From: Lichenostomus cassidix
Lineage: Eukaryota; Chordata; Aves; Passeriformes; Meliphagidae
NCBI GenBank assembly: GCA_008360975.2
Contig: CM039184.1
Span: forward strand, 37,807,797-37,871,796
Length of the DNA: 64,000 nucleotides
Reading direction: 5' to 3'
Under the pieces are notes generated by a model that saw nothing but the letters and a program-made list of their open reading frames with translations, did no database searches and had not been told where the DNA came from. Below, piece by piece: positions 39,752 to 54,075 of this stretch. Numbering within the stretch: position 1 is the first letter of the stretch; each line of letters begins with the position of its first letter. A program made the translations under genes and the position numbers.

Positions 39752-40280
39752 GATCATAGAATCATAGAATTGTTAAGGTTGGAAAAGATCGTTAGCGGTC
39801 ATCAAAGACAATCCTTGACCCATCAGTTCAAAGTCCACCACTAAACCATATCCCCAAGTGCCACATCTCCATGTCTTTTAATTATCTCCAGGGATGGTGA
39901 TTCCACCGCTTCCCTGGACAGTTACTGCAATGCAGGAGCACATTTTCAGTGAGGACATTTTACCTAATACCCAATCCAAACCTGTTCAGATACTACTTAA
40001 AGCCCTTTTCTCTTGTTCTATCACTTTTTAACTGGTAAAAGATACTAACTCCCTCCTCACTACAGCCTCCTTTCAGGTCATTGTAGAGATCAATAAAGTC
40101 TCTCCTGAGCCTCCTTTCCTCCATGCTGAAGATCCCCAGCTCCCTCAGCTGCTCCTCATAAGACTTTTAATCCAGAGCCTTCAGCAGCTCTGTCACCCTT
40201 CTGTGGATCTGCTCCAGCACCTCGTCATTTTTGCAGGGAGGGGCCCAGAACTGGACACAGCACTCAAGGTGCAGTGTGAG
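39752..40280 (-). mobile_element. CR1 LINE fragment, antisense 3' end (about 530 bp)
   Basis: On plus it starts with the CR1 3' terminal octamers read in reverse (ATCATAGAATCATAGAATTG, 39753-39772). It continues with 'ggttggaaaagatcg', 'tccaccactaaaccatatcc', 'ctccagggatggtgattccaccgcttccctgg' (39888-39919), 'tctcctgagcctcctttcctccatgctgaa', 'ccccagctccctcagctgctcctcat' and ends at 'gcccagaactggacacagcactcaaggtgcag'. This is the best preserved CR1 3' UTR in the window. It includes no ORF2 protein sequence. Confidence 0.96.
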
Positions 40281-42699
40281 ATAAACTGTGAGGAATACAA
40301 AAAGCAAATTGTTGGTATCTAGCGGAGTTAGAGAACAAAGATCATGACAATTAAATTCAAAAGAATTAGTAATGTTAGGGTACAGTAAGTGGCAGAAAAG
40401 GAGTCATGCTTATATGTGTAACCTTAATGCAATTTCCTGCTGCTTCAATTAACTCTAAACAAGAGATCATGGAATAAGAAAATTTATATTTGCCCATGAA
40501 ATTTACAGCTCAGGTGGCACATTTCTATCTAATTTCACCAGTGTTGACAGTGATGTTGGGTTAGGATTCATTCTTAATATGCTGAATAATAGGTATATAA
40601 ATGGTAAAAGCTCATGGAAATAGAAAAAAGTTTTAAACTGCTAAGAATAGCAACTTGATTCTGAAGTATTTTAGTAGTAGGTTTTGTTTGCAGAGTGGTG
40701 GATAAAGAGTATTTTATCAGAGCTTGTGTGAAGTCTAGAGTTCCTTGTGAATATATGTTCGCAGGAAATATTCTCTCTCCATTCACCCTCTCCTCAACAG
40801 GATTCTGAGGATTTCCTTTTGATAGTAATATGGAAAACTCAGTGAGCCCCTATCTCCCTGCAGTTCTTTCCACAGCTCACTTGCTACTCTGATCTATTGT
40901 ATTTCAGGACAGTACATTGTTTAAAAAGTCATTTTCATTTTTTAAGTATTTTTCCTCTTCCATCCTCTAACACTAAAAGTACAATAAAAGCAATTGTTCA
41001 TTGTTTTGAACTCTGAGTCTCAGTCATTAATTTAAGTCCCAGTTCTGCAAGATGCTCTGCATGAGCACAGGCATTTTGGCTGCATAGAGTTTATATGATC
41101 TTGGACATAAAGAAAGTAGCATTTTCTGTATTATTTTGTCTCTAGTTCCTGTGGAGACTTAATTGAAGCCAGTCAGCCCAGGTTCTATTTTTAAATACAT
41201 ATATTTGACAAAGTGTCATATCAAAACAATTTTCTATCTTTCCTTCTTCTAAAAAAATAATAGCACAGCCATAATTAAGAAGCTGTGATATCGTATAAAG
41301 CTTTTGCTTTTCTTTTTTTAAAGAATAATCGAATTACTTAGACAACTCCCACAGCTGAAAATTGGGGCATATTTTTAGTAAGTAAATCTATCTAAAACAA
41401 TAAAAAAAAAAAAGAGGTATGAAAAAATCTTCTCTATTGAAGGGCAATAATGGGTGTTTATTTGCATATGTATAGTGTCAATGGTGAAGATCATGGTGGT
41501 ATTTGGACATTTTCAGTAAAGCAGAGTTTCTCTGAATAGCATGGCATTCCCTTGACATAAAGGCATCCTTCAGTTACTAAATATTCAGCATAAGTAACAA
41601 AAATTTTGTTTTGTCTGTTGAGTAGGAGTACGTAGTATTTACGTAGCACTTCCTGTGTTCACAATGAAAGATTAGAGGTCAGAAAGTCTGTCTTAAGAGA
41701 AAGACATGAAAGAAAATCTCACTGCAGATAAGAGAAGATGAAAGGGTTGCAAAACATAGTTTTCTGATAAAGTTCCTACAAGGAAGGTAGTAAGTTTTTA
41801 TTTATATTGGGGATGAGATGAGAAATAATGGTACAGAATTGAAATATGATTTTTATCTATGTAATGGGAAAAATGTTTTTTGAGGACTAATAATATCTGG
41901 AATAGTTTAGAATCTCCCGTATGGGATCTTCATATGAAAGTTCAGCTAAACACTCCTCTAAAATATTTTAAATGTTATATTTTTGAAACTTTTCAGTGTC
42001 AGTGAAAAGCAAATAAAAAGAGATGAATAAAAGAAGAAATAGGCAAGATACAATTAACCTCCTTTTGCCACAGAAAATGTTCCAGACATCTACAGGGCTA
42101 GTACTTCTCTATTTACAATTTTTCTCATTCATGGTCGCACCTGATATTCTGACCTGGGTGTAAACACAGTTCTCAATTCTGTTTATTAAGGAAGGCACCT
42201 TCCTCTATCCAGTGACACCATTTGATTGAGAAGGACTTCATCCCACAGACTTTGAAACTGTGCAGTTTGTCTGACTAGAAAAATCATTGAGAAGCGGTGG
42301 TTCAAGAGCAGTGACTCAGAGGTGAATAAGATCCAATAAAATTTGCATTTTTCATAAAGAAGCCATGCACCAGAGGTAAAAAAAAGTGGATATTGGCCTC
42401 TTTTATGTTTGATATTTTATTAGAAACTTTAAAACAAGACTCAATTATCCTTAGAGTATTTTAAATTTACAATACTATAAATTTACTATATATTTTATTA
42501 TGCAATACTATAAATATCTATATATATATACTACAATACTATAAATGTAGAATATGGAAAAAACCTTTCTGCAGTAATATTACATTGATTTCTATAATCA
42601 GGATTTTTTTTTCATGGACTAGACTGACAATTTGATGTAATTAAAACTATAAAAGTTTCTTGAAAACTCCTTGAAACCAAAATTAGTAGTCTACAGTAC
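40281..42699. other. AT-rich unique DNA, no gene recognised
   Basis: No exon seen. It contains a minisatellite-like array at 42470-42546. Confidence 0.55.
42470..42546 (+). repeat. About 32-bp AT-rich minisatellite, 2.4 copies
   Basis: The 13-mer CAATACTATAAAT recurs at 42470, 42503 and 42534, with (TA)n-rich filler between the copies. Confidence 0.8.
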
Positions 42700-42762
42700 T
42701 TGGGGGTGGGAGCTAGATGATCTTCAAGGTCCCTTCCAGCCCAAACCATCCTGTGCTTCCAG
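42700..42762 (+). mobile_element. CR1 LINE 3' tail, sense
   Basis: 'agctagatgatcttcaaggtcccttccagcccaaaccatcctgtgcttcc' matches the last part of the CR1 3' UTR. Only about 60 bases remain, as is common for severely 5'-truncated copies. Confidence 0.88.
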
Positions 42763-45700
42763 TAAGTAAACACTGAAAACTATTTGCAATATTTATGTTC
42801 CTTATCTATTAAAATAGATGTTAACAGTAAAATTGGAATACTCTTTTCAATAACAATTTTAAAAGTTTGACCTTCAGATCAGAATTACAGATTTCCTTCT
42901 ATCATGATCCTCTTTATCTTTTCATTACTGCTTGCAGTACTGAGCTCTGTATAAAAGAAATTGTGATTGATTTTTGTAGCCTGGGCATAATCAGGAAAGT
43001 GCCTTCTGCTCTCAAATTGTGCATGCTTCTCTTATGTTTGCCTTTCGTCTTCAGGACTGGGTTTGAGTAAAGTGTTCATTCCCATCCATACCATTCTTTT
43101 TCTTATTTTTGTTGCTTTTTCATTACCCATATTTGTATTTGTAATTGAATTTTTGGTTGCATTAATGCTTGTGACGTACTAGCAGCCTTATTCTAGGCAG
43201 TAACAGCCTAGAAATTACAGTGTACAAAATTGTTTCCTCATTGCAAAGAAGCTATTTTAGTCCAGTGCTCTTATTACTAATTTACAAAAAGTAACAGTAG
43301 AAAAGCATTGCATATAGGCCAGAGAAAATGTCCAGGGAAATTAAAAGTTAAGCTGCCTTTTACAATCATAATCTATAAGACTTATTTTATTCCTAGTTCT
43401 TTATTTTAAGCTCACTGCACACTTTGCACTTCCAGACAAGGTAAACCTGATGTCTTTTTGCTTAGAACTTACGTTTATTTTAGATTGTCTTTTCTAGAGG
43501 AGGATGAAACCAAGTACATTACAAATGTATACAAGCATATATATGTGCTAGGTAAGGTGAATTTCCCATGAAAATCAAAGAAGGTATAAACACCTATACC
43601 ACTATATATTGCCACTAAAAAAAATTACATATTTAAACAATCTATGCAATAATTTCCATGGAAGATTTACATTAAAGGTATTCTTAAACTTGTAACTTCT
43701 CACATACTATGAGTTATGACAAAGTTTCTTGAGTCTAGCCTACAGATGGTCAAGCCTCTGTTTTCTGGAGGGAAAGGAAAAGGAGGGAGATCTGTTCTCA
43801 GAGCTATCAACCTGCTCTTCTTTTTGTCCTCCATCCTTTGTATTTCTCAGTAGGAATTTGTATTTCAAGATAAAAGGAGATCTTTCTCCTATTCCATACC
43901 AAATTTCAAAGGCAGGCCTTACACACTTTAATGGCTTCTGATTCCCAAGCTACCTGAATATCTAGTAGGCATTTTCCTCAAAAAAATGAATTGGTGAGAT
44001 AGAGTATATATTTCTAATTCAGTTCATCTTTTTCTAATGAATGAAAATTCCATTACTATTTTTAGCATTGGACTTTTCATTCAGCACTTTTAATCAGATT
44101 CACATTCTGTAATTTATGTCTGAATATTGACCAAGAAGTGGCTATATTCTCTCAAAAAATTTTTTTTAATTGCTTTGCCTAAGTGAAGGGCTTCAGCCTC
44201 TGTAGTATGTCAGACTTAAACAGCTGATAATGTTCTGCTTAGCTTAATGGTTGACAGTGATCCGTGATGATTACTTTACAGAATAAATAAAGATCTTTAT
44301 AACATCATTTAAGTAAAGCAACTTACTAAACAAAACTTTAATCAGACTTCAATAATCATTCTAATTCATACTGTGAGTAGTGGCTGCGCTACTTTTCTCA
44401 GGCAAAGTACCTTGTATTTCCATTTCAGCAGTATCAAAAAGTATTTTCTTACTATTTTTTTTATTTTATTGGTGTGCACATACAAATAAAAACAGTTCTG
44501 GCAAAATTGCACTCACTATTTCACTTAGTGTCTTAATACTATGGTGCTTTCTGCAATTCGTCATGTATTTGAATAATTAAAATCTAGTATAATGTGTGAA
44601 TAGTTAATTTGAGAAATCTGTAATATCTTATGGACAATGCCATTATTTCTGTACTATGATAGATTCCCTGCTTTTGCTATCTTTCCTTTGCAGTTTATCA
44701 TATGACCACAAATTTTGTGCTGGGGGAACAAATCTGAGCTCAGAAAAAAGGAAAAATAAGCATGTGACCTGAAGCACCATAATTAGAAAGCATGCTTGTC
44801 TATTGAAAGTGCTATTAAAGGATAAGAAAAGGTTTTCTAAAACTGTGATAACAATCTCTAATTGATGAAAGGTTGTTTAATGTCCAGTAAAAAAGATATA
44901 CTTTATGAATATGAAAAAAGTAACCATATAATTTTCTTTTTCTATTTATATGTTTGTCAAGATTCCTAATCCCTTAAACAAAAAATCTTTTTGAAGGCAT
45001 TAAATCTATTTTTAAAACATGTTCTTGTTTTCAGCACTATTTCTAAAATCTCACTTGTGCTTCTCCAAAATCTTCTGCTGTCCACATATCAAAATCTCTA
45101 GAAATGACACTTTCAGAAGACAGTTGGCTTTCCAAGTTCATTGTTCTGTTCAGTTGGCAGTAACAAAAATACCTGCCTTAGCATATTTTTACTTGCTAAA
45201 TATGCATATTTGTCTGCAAAAACAAATTAATTCTTAACAATATATAGCCAAAATATACAAATAATTATTTCGTAGGTGATCCTGTAGTCAAACTAGCTTG
45301 TTTGATTACATTTGTTGTTTCTACTCCTTTTCCACCTATGCCTACCTGGGACCCAGGAGGTAGAACATTAGTGTTACATCATAGATAAATCTTTATGAGA
45401 ATACCAGTTGTTACTGGTGACTTTATCAAATAATGGGGTAATTATTATTGTCCAATACATTTTCGTCCACTGTAATGTTAGTTTGCTTGGCTGTTGTGTG
45501 GATGTTTCCAGCCACTTTCAACCTGCGGATGTTGTGCTCAATGTTTTAGTTGTTAGTTTTCATTCATCTGGTACTTTTTACTATTATAGGACAAAAAAAA
45601 TGGCACTTTTTAAATTATTCATTCTTTATGACACACAACTACTTGTGGTAGCTTTCCACAATAAATACTGGATTTATTCCTAGCTGAATGATACCTCAAT

Positions 45701-48700
45701 TTTTTTGTGCTGTGGGTGGACAGACATCGGTGGATAGGGAGACAACAGAGGAGAAGCAAACTTCCTCTCCCGTGTGCAAGCAACTTGTCCTTTTTAATTC
45801 AGTATCTATCCATAGTGTATGTCTATACAACCCTTTATCCTTTTGTTTGTGGGAAATCAGAAGTAAGAAGAGAAACCCTTTACATTAACATGAATCATAC
45901 AACGTCAAAAGCTGGACTTTATTTCCACTGTTTTTGCCAACAACTGCACAGTAATAATAATTTCAGTTAAACAATTCACCAGAGCCTGGCTCCATTTCCA
46001 GCTCTGCCAATGGACTTTGCATAATGAATTTTGCAGGACTTTATCTCAACTATTTCATCTGTAACACCAGATAATGATGTTCTTTTTCGCACAAAGTAGG
46101 AATTGCATAAATTCCTGAACATTATTATTTTTTAAATATCATTATGCCTTATATGGATTTAAAACTGAAGTTCAAATATTCATTTCTTCAGCAAATGCAA
46201 AGTTCTTCTTATCACTCAGAAACCACACATTCATAAATGTCAATTTTGTGGAATCACATTTCTGATCATTATCACTTTTAATGCATATGTTAAATTATCT
46301 ATCATGTAGAACAAGAATAATTCAATTCATCTCAAGATTACTTTAGAGTGCTCAAAGTTCTCCAGGAGTGCTGTTGGAATTTTTATTGCTTTCATTTTCA
46401 AATGTTAGGTTGGGTTTTTTTTTCAGATAACATGTATATTTAACATTTACTGACATGTCACATGAATAAATAATTTGAAGTCATTTCTTGTGAAAGTCTG
46501 TATAAAGACTTGATGTGATTTTAGGTTGGAATGCACTTTGGTAGTTTCTGAGGAGCCAATTGTAATAGCACAATATTAAAAGTGAGCAAAGAAGTTGTTT
46601 CAAATGAAGCTACTCTTGTGATGTCTGAACTTTCTCATTTTAACTGCTTTGAACAAAGTAAGTATTTTCTGTTCTTCTTCTCTAGAAAAAAGGTTATATT
46701 GGTTTTCCTTTGAGTAGCACAATGTTCTTCTCTTGAAGTAGAGGTTAATATGTCTGCCTTTTGGGGGTTTTGTATCCTCTTATATGAAGCATTTCAAGTA
46801 AATTCTGCCCTTTCTTACTGAAGGAAATAAACCCTAAACTCTTTCCCCTTTTTCAAAATTGCTCCCTAACAAAGAATCTCTTCCATCTGACTGGTCAATG
46901 TTTGTACTATACACTGGATAGAAATAAGAACTCCACTATCTAGGAAGCACTAGGTAAAATTAAACCAAGTAAAGGAGGGACAACTGTAAAATAAAAGACA
47001 GAAAGAGAATGGGATTGAAGCTGTTCTTGTCCATCTTAAGTAAGTCTTTCTGGAGATGTACTTCAGGGTTATCTCTGCTAATACAGAATACCCATTCTAA
47101 TGGATAATATGTAGCTATATGTATCTTATGTGCAGAAACCAGAGGTGTGGTATAAGATCTGAATTTAGTTTTCATGGAATCACTACCAAAGCAATAACTC
47201 AAACACATGTCAAGAATCCTGGAAGCAAAGAGTGGATTATATTTTCAAACACTTGTGAAAAGAAAAATCTTACAGGAAGGATAAACACGGAAATAATAAC
47301 TTGTTTTTGAACGCAACAGCTGTGCATTGTTTTTTGTCTAGGAAGGAGATTTTCATTCAACTATAGTGACTTCCTTGAGAACTTTCATTCATACATTAAG
47401 ATTTTCCAGGTAGCTGAGTCAGGTTTAATATTTTGTTGTTCTTGTTATCCAATCATACTTTCTCAGACAGCTGATTCCTTATCATCAGCTGTGTCATCTA
47501 CTTCATCATATACTTCCTGGCTGATAAACCATGAGTGTTTGCGGCGAGACATGTATCTTACTGCTTAACTAGCTAGAATTATTGCACATGGTTTTAAAAT
47601 CTAATTATTTTGGTGGCAAATAGGACTTGTGTTGGTGTGCCCAGGCCTGTACATGTGGTTTGTATTCAACTCCACTAAGCCATTCTGTGTGACTTTGGTT
47701 TTGGTTATTCATGCTGCTCTGGATCTGGGACTCCAGAACATGTAATAATCCCTCTTCAGAAAACTACTACTTGGAATACTCGTGCTTTAAACCTCTTCAC
47801 TTTGCTGTCTATAAAGATATCCTGGACTCTTTCTTTTACGCTCTCAACAATAACGTCATAGATTGCTCTTCTAAAGCTTCTCTCTTCCTATGATCATGAT
47901 AAAATTTCTTATCTACTCCTTGAATCTGAGTTTTAAAGGAACTGTTTTTAAAGCTTCTTTTGTTGTCATGACAGCTAATTTAAAGCCATTGTCACAAAAC
48001 TGAGGAGTACCTGCCTTAAGAAGTTGTTCTTGATTTCTTTTTCCCATTTCTCTGTAGTTTCTTTTTCTTTGTCAAATGTTCCAAACACCTGTTTTCACGC
48101 TATTTGTGTATATGTAGTATGTTTCCATGTTGTATGCCAGTGTTTCACTCTTCAAGAATCATCTCTGCTTTACTACCACGTGTTTCACACACAGCTGCAT
48201 GATAACAGTTGCTCCAAGTAACTTTGCATTTGTGTTTTCTACGTCTTATTGTCACTTTTGATCTTCTAGTAACACCTTTAGTAACATTATTGCCTTGTCC
48301 AAGAGCAGAGTAGAGAGGTGTCAATAAAATCAGACAAATCTTAGCAATACCTATATGCTGTCTGGCATCCAGACAAATCTACCCTTTGACATTGTGGTAA
48401 GAAAGTGGATTGGCAAAATGAAAGAAATCTATTTCCATTGCATGATAGTCACTCAAATTACATTTTTGAATACAGAAAGTTATTTATTAGTTAAATTATG
48501 GACAGCATCCATTAATAAATACTGATTTTTACTTTTCTTGCAGTGTCTGATTACCACAGCTACTAAATTGCAGATAATTTAAGATTGCCTTACACCTATT
48601 GACAGATGCTTTCTCTATGTTCTTCTCAACATACATACACAGAAAAGGTGAAGCAGCAGGAGATTTTTGTAATAGCACCTCATTTCTTTTAGAACTCTGT

Positions 48701-49956
48701 TTCATTGCTCTGTTAAAGATGTGTTAGCAGATGAAGACATTGCAAAATCAGAAATCAGAAATTATTGAACAACAACATCCAATGGAATCAGCATTTTATT
48801 TGCTTATCCAAAGCAATCTGCTGCCCATTAATTTCTATACATAAGCAGATCTATAATCTGTTATATTTAGACCATGTAGTATAGAAAGCATTGTGTGTCA
48901 CACAAAAAAAAAGTTGTTGTGTTTTGCTTGTACTGCACTTTCTGTGGAAACTCAGTGGATACAGAGGATTGGAAAGTACAGTATGGAAATTAGTATTAGC
49001 TCCACTGATGACTTATTCCACGTGACTCATTTGCAGGCAGAGATCAGATTCACACTCATGCACAACTCTAATCTTACTATGGAAGTACCAAGGTCAGAAC
49101 CATAACCTATGGCATGAGAATGAATGGGGTTGGTGGCAGCGAAATCAAGTTAATAGATTGCTCATATTTACCCTCTGGTATTTAATAGCCAGGTAGGCTA
49201 ATTGCTTTCATAGATGGCCCTTTCATGCCTCAGATCTTAGCATAACAGCACAATAGCTTATTTTTTTACAAAAGCATAATGTGTGTGCCCAAATGTATTT
49301 TCCAGAGAGGTATCCAGTATTGCTTTGAGTACAAGAAGAGACAGAGAATCTAATTTTTCAGTACTTTGATCCAATGGTCAACTATTTTTATTTTGAAGTT
49401 CATGCTTTACATTCAACTGTCTGTAGCTAGATATCTTGGTTGGAATTATTTCTGTTTAAGCCATGAGGCTTTAGTGTTATAAGCACAGAGCCAGATAATC
49501 ACAGTTCTGTTATCTCTTAAGCCAACTATTATCTTTGAATTTTATCCCATATCTCTGAATTTCCTGCAAAGAACTGGAATTAGTGGCCAGCAGGGTACAG
49601 CAACACAGCAGAAGTTCATGGGGAAATTATGTGGGGTCCCGTCTGACATGAAGTCTCCAACTTCACTGGAGAAGACATCACCTCTCCATCTCTTCCTTCT
49701 CTTTCTATAAAGTCAAAATGGGGCAGCAGTCAGATCCCAACCTAAAAATTATTCCCCAAGAGCACATGGAAGTGTACCACTGGCACTGACTCTTGCAGAA
49801 AATATTTTGTTTCTGATCATAATTGTATTTGGGCTAGCAGTGTCTGTGCTTTCTGTGCAGGGTTCTCTAAGTAACTGAAACTGTATTACCAAGGCTTGTG
49901 TTTCCAAGAAGATTTTACCTTAAATAGGTTAAAATACTCTCAGACATACAGGCAGT

Positions 49957-49976
49957 ATTTATTTATTTATTTATCT
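49957..49976 (+). repeat. (TTTA)4-5 microsatellite
   Basis: Short perfect ATTT/TTTA repeat. Confidence 0.85.
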
Positions 49977-50738
49977 ATGAAAGTAAACAACTGTTTTTGT
50001 GGATTTTAATAATCTGAATAAGTTAGCTCTTTAATTTCCTGTCCCTCATTCTAAGGCATTTTTTCCATCCTTAATTGCTTTTGTGTTTTTTTTTCCATTT
50101 AACTAGATATAAGATACTAATATTGTTATGTGCAGAGTATTGCTGTGTTAGTCACAAATTTTACTCACTGATTAAGTCTAAGCATATCCTTTTTTTATAT
50201 ATGTTTTAAAAAAATTCACCTTTTTGCCACAGTGGTATGTACACTGATTTGCCTTAGACTGAATTGGAAAATTACTGCTCTCCAGGGCATGGGCACTTTT
50301 ACTTAATATGCATTCTGTATATTCTTTCCTAATCATTTATTGTTCATAATTTATTTTAATAATTCATTATTTCTTTTCTAGTCTACTTAAAACATTATAC
50401 TTTATAACAAGTTATTGATGAAAAATGCACATGGCGTTGCCTAGTTCTGGCAATTTAATTATGATTTAATCCCAAAAAAGCTGGTTAAATATGTTGATCT
50501 TGATGATGACAACTCTGATTTGACATCTGTCAGTTCTGAATTCATTCCATGCTTCTACTGCTCAGTGTTGGTTTGCTTTCATGATTAATATTATTGTGCT
50601 CTCTCCCAATGAAAACTATAATATGAAGCTGACTTCATCAGAAAAATCTGGGATTTAAAAAAATCAGTTTATAATACAATTATCTAGTTAGGATTATCTA
50701 TAGAAAACCTTCTGCAGGCCATATCAGGACTTAGTATT

Positions 50739-50798
50739 ATGCCAATACCCTTTATAAAATACAGCTTTATGCCAATACCCTTTATAAAATACAGCTTT
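50739..50798 (+). repeat. Perfect 30-bp tandem duplication
   Basis: The 30-base unit starting ATGCCAATACCC and ending ATACAGCTTT is present twice without a mismatch (50739-50768 and 50769-50798). Perfect identity in otherwise old DNA implies a recent event, or an assembly artefact. Confidence 0.97.
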
Positions 50799-52580
50799 GA
50801 GAACCATGAGGCTGGATGTGATTCATCAGCTTTTAATTTTGTTTTCATCTATATCGCTTTTAAAAAATCAACATAACTTTAAAGAAAGGAAATAGAAATC
50901 AGATGTTGGAGGTTTATTTGGTGTGCTTACTGGTTTAATGAGAAGGTGAAATGCAATGTTATTTCCATAAAAATAAGTCCAAAAGAAAATGGAAATTCAC
51001 ATTCAAAAATTTGCTAGAAATGCTTTCATCCATTCAGTGCAGAAGCTTTACCTTCTGAGCTATCTCACAAACAGACAGCAACTTCTCTGTAGAGGACTTG
51101 AAGAGATCTCTTCATAGTCAATATTCTCTTACAAATACAACATACCAGAATTTGGCAAATGATCTCAGCTAATGAGAAAATTGTGATCTGCTTGTGTGTA
51201 TTGTGAAAGTAGAAAAATTGGCTCAATTTGCTCAGTAAATTATTCATTGCAAGTTACTCATTCATCACTAACAAAGATGCTGTCTTCAAATGTTTCAGCT
51301 ATTTGGTGTTTCATATGCAAAGAAAACTGATTTTACAATCTGTCATTCCTACCGGTGTTCTAGAGAAATATTCTTTATTCTCATAGCAAAAGGACGCCTC
51401 TATTCTTCCATCTCAGAAATTAAACAAAATTATCCTAGAGATAGTATACTTCAGTTTTTGAGGGGGGGAAAAAAATCCAGTGAAGAATCTGTCAATACAA
51501 GACTAGAAACCAGGAAAGTATTTGGTACCAAACAGAAAATACTGATGTATATTGTCTCTTCCCAGTGTTTTAACTGGTTTGTTCTCATTTAATAATTCTT
51601 TGGATATGTAGTTAGCTCTAGGGAAAAGATTTTGGAGTGGTTAACATATCTGGTTTACTGTGTGAATTTTCCCAAAATGGCTTTGAACAATAGTGGCAGA
51701 AAGGTAGCAAGCGGGGTTAGCAGATAACCGTCACTGTCATGACAGCCAGTTGAATGCTTGGAGCAGCATGGTGGAAAGGATTATTTGACTTGCATCAGAA
51801 GAGAACTTCCAGGATTGTGAAGTCTGGAACTTCTCCAAAGGGATCAAATATGACTGTAAAAGTAGTTGACAGGAGCTGGTCCACATTATGTATGCTGCAG
51901 CTTCCTGGTGAGTTACTAAGCCGGGGGCAAAATAAGGCAAATAGAATAGAATAAAATAAACTCATACTTGGAGCAGTTTACATATCTAGTTGTTGAGGTG
52001 AAACTGTTAGGGGAAACTAGTAGGATGGACAAGAAGTCCAGGAAAAGAGCATGTTGACAAATTTTCTTTTATGCATTCAGAAAGTATCCTAGAACATTTT
52101 CATAAAAATACAGAATTTAAAACAAAATATTTTCAAGTATCTTTGTTTAATGTCTGAACTGCAGAGCTATATTGTGTGCAAATAGAGAAATGATGAATGT
52201 TGCACTAATGGATATCCTCAATAGCAAATAGAACATATATTTTCATGCTGTTGTTACAAAGCTTCCTGTGTTAATTTTGTTATGTCAAATTACTAATAAA
52301 TCAGTGGCAATTTTATGTGCATCACAACAAAAAAGGACATTTATTTCTTTGAAATAAACCACATTTCTAGTTAAGCTGATTGTAAACTAAGATAATCAAT
52401 GCATTCATGCATATCTTAAGTTTAACTTACTATAACAAGATATTCAAATAATTCTCCAGTGCATTCAACATCTTACTGTACTAATGGCAACCTGCATCAC
52501 TACCTGTTGTTCTAAGTCAGGACAATTAAGTCATCCAAACCATTTGCTTAGATGTATATTCTATTAAATGCAATAATTAT

Positions 52581-52601
52581 GGGGAGGGGGGGGAAAAAGG
52601 G
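52581..52601 (+). other. G-rich tract, candidate G-quadruplex
   Basis: GGGGAGGGGGGGGAAAAAGGG has enough G runs for four G3 tracts with short loops. It is isolated in AT-rich DNA. Confidence 0.5.
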
Positions 52602-53947
52602 CCCTTCTTTGGTGAACATGAGAGTATTAATAGGTTTTGTACATTTTGAACAAGCAGTCATCCATTAAAATCTTTTGGGAGATTCTTTAACATTCTTAGG
52701 GAGTTAAAGAATTCACAAGGCATGTAAGGGATTTGAAAACTAAAAATATCTTCAGTTTTAGCTCATTCCTTACCATTAACTATTTGGAAAGATCACGCTT
52801 GCTGAGTGCCCTATCAGTTCATACTTGGACCTCAAAAATAGTAAAATATAATCACTTTAATAGCAGGACAATTACTTGAAGGAAACAGGTCTCAAATTCC
52901 ATATGACTTGAATATTAATTTAAATATGAAATAGAAACAAGAAGAATATAAATGGTAGAGAACCAGAAGCAAAGCCACTGCTTTCTTGTGTTCATCACTT
53001 AATGTTACTTTATAGAAAAGCTTTAAGTTCTTTAAAAACAGAAATATAAAAAGAAGTTTCAATTTTTAACTTTCATGCATTTATCTTTTCGATGAAAGAT
53101 TGACTGATAGATGCATCCTTTTATGCATTATTTTTGAGTCTGAAGGTCAGAGTGAAGCAGTTAGGCTGAAATAAAAAGCAAAAAGTTAACTAGCAATAAC
53201 TCTCAGGAACCAATCTATTGTAATAGAACAAGATAGAAGTGGTTATGAGATATTGAAGGTAATAACTTAAAGTCTTCATCTGAAGACTCATGAAGCTGTA
53301 TTTCCAGTGTCAGAACCCAGAAATTTGGAAGATATTCCTTCTTCAGAAGGAAAGGGAGATGGTTCTGATTCCAAGATTCCAAAATTGTCATAGACAAATT
53401 GTCATAACTCGTAATTGAATGTGACTAGTGAGAGAAGAGCTTGATATGCCAACTGATCATCTATCACTGCTAAAGGAAGCTCTGAAAAGGAGAAGTTTAC
53501 TTAGGGAGGCGTCTCTTTCTTCTGTCATCTCTGTAGATATTGTTATGCTGAGGCTTTATTAATATGAAATTTACTTGGAAAGAGAAGCTAAAATTGAAGA
53601 ATGTCTAAGCTCATGAAAGCGAATGCTTTCTGATACAGATTTCTTAATATCTCACAAAATTTGATGTGTTGTTCACATAAAATATGTATCAATTTATCCT
53701 TTCATTGAATACTTGGGAAATATTTTTTGCTAAATATCTCCAGAATTTTATATTGCTATTATAACATGTAATCATTTGAATTTATTTTTATGATCAAATA
53801 ATAATTGCATATTCATAACTTTCTGCATTTTTTTAATTAGTAAGAACTAGTAAGGCAGTAGTTACATGTCAAATAAATATCTTATTTTGGTTAGCTTTTA
53901 AAATCGAAACTACATCTAGCAAATAAATATTTAAGAATGTCCAGCTT

Positions 53948-54075
53948 TGGAAATACTCATAACACTCCTGCACAGAGCCCTGTGCACCTGCTTTAGCCAA
54001 CCATACTTTGAGCAAGGAGGTTGGTCTAGGTGATCTCCAGGTTCTACCTTTCCAGTCTCAGTGATTCCATGATTT
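53948..54075 (+). mobile_element. CR1 LINE 3' fragment, sense
   Basis: Resembles the CR1 end 'gatattcaa...ctggac..cctgtgcaacctgct' in degraded form (53950-53995), then clearly 'gagcaaggaggttggtctaggtgatctccagg' (54010-54041) and the terminal 'agtgattccatgatt' (54060-54074). Confidence 0.88.

Larger units (their letters stand above)
42763..53947. other. AT-rich unique DNA, no gene recognised
   Basis: The longest stretch without a recognisable transposon (about 11 kb). Open frames are short and unlike proteins. It contains (TTTA)n at 49957-49976, a perfect 30-bp duplication at 50739-50798, and a candidate G-quadruplex at 52581-52601. A patch at 51720-51955 with balanced residue use in one frame is discussed in the findings. 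Confidence 0.55.
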
